NCBI RefSeq assembly: GCF_005889725.1
Contig: NZ_VCKX01000091.1
Location: 1 to 40,667 of the forward strand
Reading direction: 5' to 3'
Origin: Nonomuraea zeae
GTDB taxonomy: Bacteria > Actinomycetota > Actinomycetes > Streptosporangiales > Streptosporangiaceae
DNA: 40,667 nt
The stretch's first letter is position 1. Each line of letters opens with the position of its first letter. The notes below the pieces were generated by a model. It was not told where the DNA came from. It ran no database searches and saw only the letters and a list, made by a program, of their open reading frames with translations. Both the position numbers and the translations under genes were made by a program. Shown here piece by piece: positions 32,949 through 39,780 of this stretch.

Positions 32949-33836
32949 TCACGGCGTGTAGCGGCGGTCCTCGGGGCGGCCCCGGGAGCGGCGGGACTCC
33001 AGGCCGGACAGCCGCTCCTCGACCTGCGGCGGCACCGGCCGGCGCTCGGCCAGCGCCCTCGGCAGCCTCCGCACCGCCGCACCCAGCCCTCTCCAGCCCT
33101 CAGGACCGCTCCGCAGGGCCGCGAACGCCCGCCGCGCCACCACCTGCCAGGGGCGGCGCAGCACGGCGGTCAGCAGGCCGTTGCGGGTCGCCAGCGCCCG
33201 GCGGTCGTGCCGCCCGGCGGACGGCGACGGATGGTGATGGGCCACGACGTCGTCCACGTAGGCCAGCCCCCAGCCCTGACCGGCCAGGTCGACGGCCAGC
33301 CGCTCGTCCTCGCCGAAGCAGGACACCACGTCGTCGAACCCGCCCGCCTCCAGGAACGCGTCCCTGCGCACCACGGCCCCGCACGTCAGGAACCCCAGCA
33401 CGCTCGGCCCCGGCAGATCGGACTCGGCGCCGAGAGGAAAGTCCCGCATCTCCGCCGACGCCGCGTCCAGCCGCTCCTCCGGCCCCACCAGCACGCGCGC
33501 GCCCAGCACCGCCAGCCTCGGATGGGCGTCCAGCAGGTCGGCGGCCCGCTCCAGCGCGCCGGGCGCCCACCAGGAGTCGTCGTCGGCGAAGGCCACGTAG
33601 GGGGTCTCGGCCGCCTGGACGCCGAGGTTGCGCGCGGGCGCCCCCAGGCTCGTGCCCGTCTCGATCAGGTGCACGTCGGTGAAGTGCCGTCGCACGAATC
33701 CGGCGGTCCCGTCGGCCGAGCCGTCGTCGACCAGGATCACCGGGCGCGGGTGCAGGGGCAGCGTACGGGCCAGCGCCCGCAGCCGGTCCCGGCCGGCCAC
33801 CACCACGGTGACCCGCGCTCCGTCCCTTGGCGTCAC
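32949..33836 (-). CDS. family 2 glycosyltransferase
   Basis: About 295 residues of the GT-A fold. The N-terminal nucleotide-binding strand and motif are VTVVVAGRDRLRAL and PVILVDDGSADGTAGFV, the metal-binding motif is YVAFADDDSWWAPGALERA (Asp-Asp-Asp), and the acceptor-side segment is GFLTCGAVVRRDAFLEAGGFDD followed by CFGEDERLAVDLAGQGW, the ED motif of inverting GT2 enzymes. No membrane segment is evident, so it should be a soluble cytosolic transferase using a nucleotide sugar. The last 80 residues are Arg/Pro-rich. GTG at 33836 is preferred to an upstream start at 33935, which would add an Arg/Gly-rich leader with poor codons running toward the TetR operator. Acceptor unknown; it is oriented against its neighbours. 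Confidence 0.85.
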   Translation of the reverse strand: MTPRDGARVTVVVAGRDRLRALARTLPLHPRPVILVDDGSADGTAGFVRRHFTDVHLIETGTSLGAPARNLGVQAAETPYVAFADDDSWWAPGALERAADLLDAHPRLAVLGARVLVGPEERLDAASAEMRDFPLGAESDLPGPSVLGFLTCGAVVRRDAFLEAGGFDDVVSCFGEDERLAVDLAGQGWGLAYVDDVVAHHHPSPSAGRHDRRALATRNGLLTAVLRRPWQVVARRAFAALRSGPEGWRGLGAAVRRLPRALAERRPVPPQVEERLSGLESRRSRGRPEDRRYTP

Positions 33837-33940
33837 ACCTGGCCACTTACCGCGACCGCCGTACTTAGTCCTTCCCCGGGTTCCTTCCCCGGGCACTCCC
33901 CGGCACGTTGACGGGCGGCCGGCGGAGGCGTACAAAGAGA

Positions 33941-33955
33941 GGTAACAGTGTTACC
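33941..33955. promoter_or_regulatory. TetR-type operator GGTAACA-N-TGTTACC
   Basis: GGTAACAGTGTTACC is a perfect 15-bp palindrome (7-bp arms, one central base) 22 bp upstream of the TetR-family gene's ATG, where an autorepressor would block transcription. A weaker half-site GCGTTACC follows at 33968-33975. The likely target is the TetR-carotenoid oxygenase operon; the glycosyltransferase gene start is 105 bp away on the other side. Confidence 0.75.
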
Positions 33956-33977
33956 CATAAGAAACGGCGTTACCACG

Positions 33978-34604
33978 ATGACCGTCAGTGCATACCGGCA
34001 GGCGCAGCGGGAGGGGCAGGACGTCGTCAGGGCGGCCGTTCTCGACGCGGCCAAACGCCTGCTCATCACCGAAGGTCCGGCGGCGCTGACCGTGCGCCGG
34101 ATCTCCGGCGAGGTCGGCTGCTCCACGAAGGTGATCTACACGCTCTTCGGCGGCAAGGACGGGCTCAGCGAGGCGCTCTGGCTGGAGGGGTTCGCCAGGT
34201 TCGAGCGGTGGCTGCTGGAGGTGCCCATCGAGGACGATCCGCTCGCGCAGCTGCACGCCGGGATCGCGGCCTACCGGGCGTACGCGCTGGCCGAGCGCGA
34301 CTACTACCGGGTCATGTTCGAGGGGGCCGTGCCGGGCTTCAGGCCGGGGCCGGAGGCGGTGCGGGCGGCGAAAAGGACCTTCGACCTGCTGATCCGCTGC
34401 GTGGCCAGGTGCCTGGAGTCGGGCGTGCTGCGCGGGGCAGATGCCGGGGAGATCGCCGACGTGCTGTGGATGGCCATGCACGGCGCCGTAAGTCTCGAAA
34501 TTTCAGGACATTTCGATCAGGCCGAAGCGGAGCAGCGCTACGGACTGCTCTGCTCCTCGGTGCTCACACCGTTCCTCGCTCCTGACGAAAGGCACGTGTC
34601 ATGA
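33978..34604 (+). CDS. TetR-family transcriptional regulator
   Basis: 208 residues. The N-terminal TetR helix-turn-helix (about 15-65) reads VVRAAVLDAAKRLLITEGPA, LTVRRISGEVGCSTKVIYTLFGGKDGLSEALW; the recognition helix STKVIYTLFGGKD is typical. The C-terminal helical ligand domain (75-200) has the TetR_C_33/WHG-like pattern: AYRAYALAERDYYRVMFEG, then ADVLWMAMHGAVSLEISG. ATG at 33978 is chosen because the upstream GTG at 33948 lies inside the palindromic operator. The gene overlaps the carotenoid oxygenase gene by 4 bp (ATGA), so the regulator and enzyme are coexpressed, and the enzyme's substrate or product may be the ligand (inference). Confidence 0.92.
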   Translation: MTVSAYRQAQREGQDVVRAAVLDAAKRLLITEGPAALTVRRISGEVGCSTKVIYTLFGGKDGLSEALWLEGFARFERWLLEVPIEDDPLAQLHAGIAAYRAYALAERDYYRVMFEGAVPGFRPGPEAVRAAKRTFDLLIRCVARCLESGVLRGADAGEIADVLWMAMHGAVSLEISGHFDQAEAEQRYGLLCSSVLTPFLAPDERHVS

Positions 34605-35962
34605 AGACCACTCCCTTCAGCGGCGGATTCGCCCCGGTGACCGATGAGATCACCGCCTTCGACCTCGAGGTCACGGGCCGCATCCCGGCCGAGCTCAACG
34701 GCCGCTACCTGCGTAACGGCCCCAATCCGCTCAGTCTCGACGACCCCAGCGCCGGGCACCTGTTCCTGGGCGAGGGCATGGTGCACGGTGTCCGGCTGCG
34801 CGAAGGCCGCGCGGAGTGGTACCGCAACCGCTGGGTGCGCAGTGCCCGGCTCGCCGAGCGGCTCGGGGAGCGGCCCAGGCCGGGGCCCGTCCACGCGGAC
34901 ATGGACTTCGCGGCCAACACCCACGTCATCGGGGTGGCCGGGCGCACGTTCGCGACCGTCGAGGCGGGGGCGCGGCCGTACGAGCTGGGCTACGAGCTCG
35001 ACACCATCGGCCCGTGCGACTTCGACGGCGGCCTGCCCGGCGGGTACGCCGCGCACACCCACCTCGACCCGGCCAGCGGCGAGCTGCACGCGCTGGCCTA
35101 TTTCTTCGGCTGGGACCACCACCAGCACATCGTCATCGACCCCAAGGGCGCGGTGACGCAGGTCAGGGACATCCCCATCGCCGACGCCCCCATGCTGCAC
35201 GACTTCGCGCTCACCGAGCGTTATGTCGTGATCTACGACCTGCCGGTCACGTTCAGCATGGCGCACGCCGAGCGGGGCCACGTCCTGCCGTACGCGTGGA
35301 ACGAGGACCACCCGTCCAGGATCGGGCTCATGTCCAGGGCGAGCGGCGAGGTGCGCTGGTTCGAGGTGGACCCCTGCTGGGTGTTCCACACGCTCAACGC
35401 CTACGACGACGGCGACGAGGTGGTGGTGGACGTGGTCCGCTACCCGAAGCGGTTCGTGGACGCGCGGCTCGACGTGGGCGGCACGCCCACCCTCGACCGC
35501 TGGCGCATCGGCCTGACGTCGGGCAAGGTCACGCAGACCCGGCTGGACGACCGGGCGCAGGAGTTCCCGCGCATGGACGAGCGGCTCACCGGCAGGCCGT
35601 ACCGCTACGGCTACACCTCCTCCACCCTGGACCTCTACGAGGCGATCCATCCAGCGGACACCGAGCTGGAGGACCTGCCCGACGAGGCGTTCGACAACAC
35701 GCTCATCAAGCACGACCTGGTGAGCGGCACGCAGGAGTCGCGCAGCCTCGGGCGGGAGGCGTACGTGGGCGAGCCGGTGTTCGTCGGCTCGGGGGAAGCC
35801 GAGGACGACGGCTACGTGCTCGCCTACGTCAACAACCCGGCCAGGGGCGCGGCCGATCTGGTCATCCTGTCCGCCCAGGACTTCACCGGCGAGCCGGTCG
35901 CCACCGTGCACCTGCCCGCCAGGGTGCCGCTGGGCTTCCACGGAAGCTGGATCGCCGACTGA
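34601..35962 (+). CDS. carotenoid cleavage oxygenase family (RPE65/lignostilbene dioxygenase-like)
   Basis: 453 residues, normal length for this seven-bladed beta-propeller family that cleaves C=C bonds of carotenoids, apocarotenoids or stilbenes with Fe(II). The four histidine ligands are visible: His152 (or His154) in YAAHTHLDP, His200 in MLHDFAL, His263 in WVFHTLNAYDD and His447 in PLGFHGSWI. The N-terminal GRIPAELNGRYLRNGPNPL is the family signature. The catalytic domain shows no membrane-anchoring signal. It is coupled to the TetR gene by a 4-bp overlap and has no carotenoid-synthesis genes nearby, so an aromatic stilbenoid or an imported apocarotenoid is as likely a substrate as a carotene. 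Codon use matches the window. Confidence 0.92.
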   Translation: MKTTPFSGGFAPVTDEITAFDLEVTGRIPAELNGRYLRNGPNPLSLDDPSAGHLFLGEGMVHGVRLREGRAEWYRNRWVRSARLAERLGERPRPGPVHADMDFAANTHVIGVAGRTFATVEAGARPYELGYELDTIGPCDFDGGLPGGYAAHTHLDPASGELHALAYFFGWDHHQHIVIDPKGAVTQVRDIPIADAPMLHDFALTERYVVIYDLPVTFSMAHAERGHVLPYAWNEDHPSRIGLMSRASGEVRWFEVDPCWVFHTLNAYDDGDEVVVDVVRYPKRFVDARLDVGGTPTLDRWRIGLTSGKVTQTRLDDRAQEFPRMDERLTGRPYRYGYTSSTLDLYEAIHPADTELEDLPDEAFDNTLIKHDLVSGTQESRSLGREAYVGEPVFVGSGEAEDDGYVLAYVNNPARGAADLVILSAQDFTGEPVATVHLPARVPLGFHGSWIAD

Positions 35963-36016
35963 GCTGGAGGCGGTAGCCTCTTCAGGTTGGGACGCACACG
36001 TGAAGAGGGAGAGGCC

Positions 36017-36730
36017 GTGACCGGTCTGGTCGTCGCCATGGACGGCCCTTCGGGGTCGGGTAAGTCGAGCGTGTCGCGCGGGGTCGCCCGCGCGCTGGGC
36101 CTGCGTTACCTCGACACCGGGGCGATGTACCGCGCGATGACCTGGTGGATGCTCGAGCAGGGCGTCGATCTGGCCGATCCGGCCGCGATCGCGGCCCGCG
36201 CGGGCGAGCCGCAGATCGTCTCCGGCACCGATCCCGACGCCCCCGCGATCCACGTCGACGGCGTTGACGTGGCGGGGCCGATCAGGCAGAGCGACGTCAC
36301 CGGCGCGGTCTCGGTCGTCGCCGCCGTCCCCGAGGTCCGGGTGCGGCTGGTGGCGCTCCAGCGGGAGATCGCCGGCGCCGGCGACATCGTCATCGAGGGC
36401 CGCGACATCGGCACGGTCGTCTGCCCGGAGGCCGCCGTCAAGGTCTACCTGACGGCGAGCGCGGAGGCCCGCGCCCGGCGGCGCAGCGCGGAGGTCGCGG
36501 GCTCGACGGTGGAGGCGCAGCAGGCCGCCATGGCCAAGCGTGACACCCTGGACTCAACACGTAAGACAGACCCACTCTCGATGGCGGATGGCGCCGTCGA
36601 GCTCGACACCACGGCGCTCGGCCTCGAAGAGGTCATCGCCGAGGTGTTGAGGCTGGTCGCGGAGCGGCGCAGCCCGGAAGGAGAGCACGAGTCCCCGGGC
36701 GGCCGCGATCGCATTCACGAGCGCACCTGA
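36017..36730 (+). CDS. cmk: cytidylate kinase
   Basis: 237 residues. Cmk phosphorylates CMP and dCMP with ATP. The P-loop is MDGPSGSGKSSVSRGVA (about 6-22), followed by YLDTGAMYRAMTWWML, the CMP-binding insert region QIVSGTDPDAPAIHVDGVDV, the conserved EGRDIGTVVCPEA, the lid with arginines (ARARRRSAEVAG), RDTLDSTRKTDPL, and the end AVELDTTALGLEEVI. GTG at 36017 is chosen for the GAGGGAGAGG just upstream; a TTG at 35987 is less likely. TAGCCT at about 35974-35979 may be a -10 box, which would be needed since the gene no longer follows tyrA. It precedes der by 37 bp, as in most actinobacteria. Confidence 0.95.
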   Translation: MTGLVVAMDGPSGSGKSSVSRGVARALGLRYLDTGAMYRAMTWWMLEQGVDLADPAAIAARAGEPQIVSGTDPDAPAIHVDGVDVAGPIRQSDVTGAVSVVAAVPEVRVRLVALQREIAGAGDIVIEGRDIGTVVCPEAAVKVYLTASAEARARRRSAEVAGSTVEAQQAAMAKRDTLDSTRKTDPLSMADGAVELDTTALGLEEVIAEVLRLVAERRSPEGEHESPGGRDRIHERT

Positions 36731-36767
36731 GCAACGGGTGCGGGACTCACTCAAAGGATGAAAAATC

Positions 36768-38159
36768 GTGTCAACGGGGGATTGGGTCGAGGCTGACCTC
36801 GACGATCTTGAGATCACCGAGCACGGCGACACCACGCCGCTGCCGGTCGTCGCCATCGTGGGGCGGCCGAACGTCGGCAAGTCCACGCTGGTCAACCGCA
36901 TCATCGGCCGCCGCGAGGCCGTCGTGGAAGACGTGCCGGGCGTCACCCGCGACCGCGTCACCTACGACGCCAACTGGCGCGGCCGCCGCTTCACCGTCGT
37001 CGACACCGGCGGCTGGGACCCCGAAGCCACGGGAATGAACCTGCGCATCGCCGAGCAGGCCCAGGTCGCCGTCGAGCTGGCCGACGTGATCGTGTTCGTC
37101 GTGGACGCCACCGTGGGCGCCACCGACGCCGACGAGGTCGTGGGCTCGGTGCTGCGGCAGTCCGGCAAGCCGGTCATCCTGACCGCCAACAAGGTGGACA
37201 ACCAGCAGTTGGAGCTGGAGGCCGCCGCGCTGTGGTCGCTCGGGCTCGGCGAGCCGTTCCCCGTCTCCGCCCTGCACGGGCGCTCCAGCGGCGACCTGCT
37301 CGACGTCATTCTCGACGCGCTGCCCGAGACGCCGCAGGTCACCTTCGACGGCGAGCGCGGGCCCTCCCGCGTCGCGCTGCTCGGCAAGCCCAACGTCGGC
37401 AAGTCCTCGCTGCTCAACAAGCTGGCGGGCGAGGAGCGGGTGCTGGTCGACCCGATGGCCGGCACCACCCGCGACCCGGTCGACGAGCTGGTCGAGCTGG
37501 GCGGGCGCACCTGGCGCTTCGTCGACACGGCCGGCATCCGGCGGCGCGACCGCGAGCTGCAGGGCGCCGACTTCTACGCCGCCATGCGCACGCGGGCGGC
37601 GCTGGAGCGCACCGAGGTGGCGATCGTGCTCATCGACGCCAGCGAGCCGCTCACCGAGCAGGACCTGCGCATCATCGGCCTGGTCATCGAGTCGGGGCGG
37701 GCGATGGTGGTCGCCTTCAACAAGTGGGACCTGGTCGACGAGGACCGCCGCTACTACCTGGAGAAGGAGATCGACAGGCAGCTCGTCCGCACGCCGTGGG
37801 CGCTGCGCGTCAACATCTCCGCCAAGACCGGGCGGCACGTCGAGCGGCTGGTCCCCGCGCTGGAGAAGGCGCTCGACTCCTGGTCCACGCGGGTGCCGAC
37901 GGCAAGGCTCAACGCGTTCCTGACCGAGCTGGTGCACCAGACGCCGCCGCCGGTGCGCGGCGGCAAGCAGCCGAAGATCCTCTTCGCCACGCAGGCGTCG
38001 GTGGAGCCGCCCAAGTTCGTGCTGTTCACCTCCGGCTGGCTGGAGGACACCTACCGGCGCTTCATCGAGCGGCGCATCCGCGAGGAGTTCGGCTTCGCCG
38101 GGTCGCCGATCGACGTCACGATGAAGATCCGGGAGAAGCGCTCCAAGAAGGACAAGTGA
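36768..38159 (+). CDS. der: ribosome biogenesis GTPase Der (EngA)
   Basis: 463 residues with two tandem GTPase domains and a KH-like domain, the unique Der architecture, needed for 50S subunit assembly. G domain 1 (about 25-190): VAIVGRPNVGKSTLVNRI, DTGG, NKVD. G domain 2 (about 200-375): VALLGKPNVGKSSLLNKL, DTAGIRRR, NKWD. KH-like domain (about 380-460): TARLNAFLTELVHQTPPP, FVLFTSGW and YRRFIERRIREEFGFAGSPI. The terminal tail is basic (REKRSKKDK). GTG at 36768 has AAAGGA ten bases upstream. It is the last gene of the conserved block and is closed by a perfect 17-bp hairpin. Confidence 0.97.
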   Translation: MSTGDWVEADLDDLEITEHGDTTPLPVVAIVGRPNVGKSTLVNRIIGRREAVVEDVPGVTRDRVTYDANWRGRRFTVVDTGGWDPEATGMNLRIAEQAQVAVELADVIVFVVDATVGATDADEVVGSVLRQSGKPVILTANKVDNQQLELEAAALWSLGLGEPFPVSALHGRSSGDLLDVILDALPETPQVTFDGERGPSRVALLGKPNVGKSSLLNKLAGEERVLVDPMAGTTRDPVDELVELGGRTWRFVDTAGIRRRDRELQGADFYAAMRTRAALERTEVAIVLIDASEPLTEQDLRIIGLVIESGRAMVVAFNKWDLVDEDRRYYLEKEIDRQLVRTPWALRVNISAKTGRHVERLVPALEKALDSWSTRVPTARLNAFLTELVHQTPPPVRGGKQPKILFATQASVEPPKFVLFTSGWLEDTYRRFIERRIREEFGFAGSPIDVTMKIREKRSKKDK

Positions 38160-38164
38160 TCGTG

Positions 38165-38202
38165 GCCGGAGGGGCGGCAAATCATTTTGCCGCCCCTCCG
38201 GC
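38165..38202 (+). terminator. 17-bp perfect hairpin terminator after der
   Basis: GCCGGAGGGGCGGCAAA (38165-38181) and TTTGCCGCCCCTCCGGC (38186-38202) pair perfectly around the loop TCAT, six bases after the der stop. The A-run in the left arm gives TTTT within the right arm. It is one of the strongest hairpins in the window, and its right arm contains the -35 box of the next promoter. Confidence 0.9.
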
Positions 38203-38215
38203 GCCCCCGTATGAT
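38187..38215 (+). promoter_or_regulatory. promoter of the T-box leader
   Basis: TTGCCG (38187-38192), 17 bp, then TATGAT (38210-38215) fit a housekeeping sigma-70-type promoter. Transcription would start near 38222, just upstream of Stem I. The -35 box is embedded in the der terminator stem. Confidence 0.65.
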
Positions 38216-38221
38216 GCCGGG

Positions 38222-38473
38222 CAACGCGTAGACGGAGACGAGTAGCCAGCGGTCCCGCACGGGTCCAGAGAGCCGCCGGAAGCTGCGAAGGCGGTCCTGT
38301 GCCCCACTGGCGAAGACACTCCCGAGTGCGGGGAGGAAATGCCCCGCCGGCCTGACCCCCGTCATCGGGTCGCCCAGGCCGCCTCCCCGCGAGGCGGCGA
38401 AAGTGCGGTGGCACCGGGAGCTCCCTTCTCCCCCGCACTCCCAAGGGGTCATGCATTTCCTTTCCGAGGAGCT
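38222..38473 (+). promoter_or_regulatory. T-box riboswitch with GAC (Asp) specifier, probably translational
   Basis: Stem I pairs GCCAG (38245-38249) with CTGGC (38307-38311), GCAC (38257-38260) with GTGC (38299-38302) and CCGCC (38273-38277) with GGCGG (38290-38294), with AGAGAG (38267-38272) before the distal loop. The specifier loop has AGTA (38241-38244) opposite CGAAGACA, giving codon GAC (38315-38317) followed by A. Three further hairpins follow: GCGGGG/CCCCGC (38328-38333 with 38342-38347), GGCCTG/CAGGCC (38349-38354 with 38375-38380) and GCCTC/GAGGC. The T-box core GCGGTGGCACCG (38405-38416) has bulge TGGC (38409-38412), complementary to the 3' GCCA of a tRNA with G73, as in tRNA-Asp. 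AGCTCC (38419-38424) can pair with GGAGCT (38468-38473), which holds the ribosome site. Uncharged tRNA-Asp binding should therefore release translation of the synthetase gene at 38477. Confidence 0.9.
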
Positions 38474-38476
38474 GTG

Positions 38477-39739
38477 ATGATCTCTCGTGTCATGTCGGCG
38501 GAGCTCGCTGAGCACGCCGGCCAACGAGTGACGATCGCCGGTTGGGTCCATCGCCGGCGGCAACTGAAATCCCTGTCCTTCCTCGTCGTCAGGGACCGAA
38601 CCGGGCTCGCCCAGGCGGTGACCGGAGCCGGCCTGCCCCCTGAGGAGAGCGTCGTCGAGGTCACCGGCACGGTGACGGCCAGCGCGCAGGCCCCAGGGGG
38701 CTTCGAGCTGGTCTCGCCGGAGATCGAGGTGCTGTCGGAGCCGAGCGCGCCGCCGCCGTTCGACCTGTACCGGCCGGTGGTGACCGCGACGCTGCCGACG
38801 ATCCTCGACCACGCGCCCGCCGCCCTGCGGCACCCGCTGCTCAGAGCGCCGCTGGAGATCTCGGCCGCGAGCGTGGCCGGATTCAGGCAGGCGCTGGACC
38901 GGCTCGGGTTCACCGAGGTGCACACCCCGAAGATCGTCGCCTCGGCCACCGAGTCGGGCGCGAACGTCTTCGGCATCGACTACTTCGGCCGGCCCGCGTA
39001 CCTGGCGCAGTCGCCGCAGTTCTACAAGCAGGCGATGGCCGGGGTGTTCGAGCGGGTCTACGAGGTCGGGCCGGTCTTCCGCGCCGAGCCGCACGACACC
39101 GTGCGCCATCTGGCCCAGTACACCAGCCTCGACGCCGAGCTGGGCTTCATCCGCGACCACCGGGACGTGATGGCGGTGCTGCGGGAGGCGGTGGCGGGCA
39201 TGCTGGAGTCCGTACGCCGTCGTGCCGCCCACGCCGTCGAGCTGCTCGGGGCCGCGCTGCCCGAGGTGCCCGCCGAGATCCCGGCCGTCCACTTCACCGA
39301 GGCCCAGCGGCTGACCGGCGAGGACGAGCCGGACCTGTCGCCCGCGCAGGAGCGGTGGCTGTCGGAGTGGGCGCTGCGGGAGCGCGGCTCGGAGTTCCTC
39401 TTCGTCACCGGCTATCCGATGTCCAAACGCCCCTTCTACACCCATCCCGACCCCGCGCGGCCCGGCTACTCCAACGGGTTCGACCTGCTGTTCCGTGGCC
39501 TGGAACTGGTGACGGGCGGGCAGCGGCTGCACAGGTACGAGGACTACCTGGAGGCGCTGGCCGCCCGGGGCGAGGGCGTGCGGGCGTACGAGGGATATCT
39601 GCAGGCGTTCCGGTACGGGATGCCGCCGCACGGCGGGTTCGCGCTGGGGCTGGAGCGGTGGACGGCGCGGCTGACCGGCGCCGCCAACATCCGGCAGACC
39701 ACCGCGTTCCCGCGCGACCTGCACCGGCTGTCCCCGTGA
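38477..39739 (+). CDS. aspartyl-tRNA synthetase, archaeal/eukaryal type (class IIb)
   Basis: 420 residues, against about 590 for bacterial AspRS; the bacterial GAD insertion is absent. The N-terminal OB-fold anticodon-binding domain (about 1-100) has VTIAGWVHRRRQLKSLSFLVVRDRTG. The catalytic domain (about 125-420) shows motif 2 with VYEVGPVFRAEPHDTVRHLAQYTSLDAELGF, the aspartate pocket LAQSPQFYKQAM, FLFVTGYPMSKRPFYTHPDP, and motif 3 GFALGLERWTARLTGA, then NIRQTTAFPRD. Archaeal-type enzymes can be non-discriminating and charge both tRNA-Asp and tRNA-Asn. ATG at 38477 follows GAGGAGCTGTG; the reading from 38339 would translate the T-box leader. AsnRS of similar architecture is the alternative, but the GAC specifier and sequence details favour Asp. 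It may be a second, stress-induced AspRS in addition to a bacterial copy elsewhere (inference). Confidence 0.88.
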   Translation: MISRVMSAELAEHAGQRVTIAGWVHRRRQLKSLSFLVVRDRTGLAQAVTGAGLPPEESVVEVTGTVTASAQAPGGFELVSPEIEVLSEPSAPPPFDLYRPVVTATLPTILDHAPAALRHPLLRAPLEISAASVAGFRQALDRLGFTEVHTPKIVASATESGANVFGIDYFGRPAYLAQSPQFYKQAMAGVFERVYEVGPVFRAEPHDTVRHLAQYTSLDAELGFIRDHRDVMAVLREAVAGMLESVRRRAAHAVELLGAALPEVPAEIPAVHFTEAQRLTGEDEPDLSPAQERWLSEWALRERGSEFLFVTGYPMSKRPFYTHPDPARPGYSNGFDLLFRGLELVTGGQRLHRYEDYLEALAARGEGVRAYEGYLQAFRYGMPPHGGFALGLERWTARLTGAANIRQTTAFPRDLHRLSP

Positions 39740-39744
39740 CGCCC

Positions 39745-39780
39745 GAGGGCGTGCGGCCCCCTCCGGAGCCGCACGCCCTC
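39745..39780. terminator. bidirectional hairpin terminator
   Basis: GAGGGCGTGCGGC (39745-39757) and GCCGCACGCCCTC (39768-39780) form a perfect 13-bp stem with a 10-nt loop. It lies five bases after the synthetase stop and overlaps the stop codon of the convergent MFS gene, so it can serve both. Confidence 0.85.

Noticed and set aside
38339..38476. 46-codon N-terminal extension of the aspartyl-tRNA synthetase
   Set aside because: This stretch is the T-box antiterminator region, its codons are not coding-like, and a good ribosome site precedes the ATG at 38477.
38051..39724. 557-codon minus-strand frame
   Set aside because: It is antisense to the T-box leader and synthetase gene and shows only composition-driven residues.
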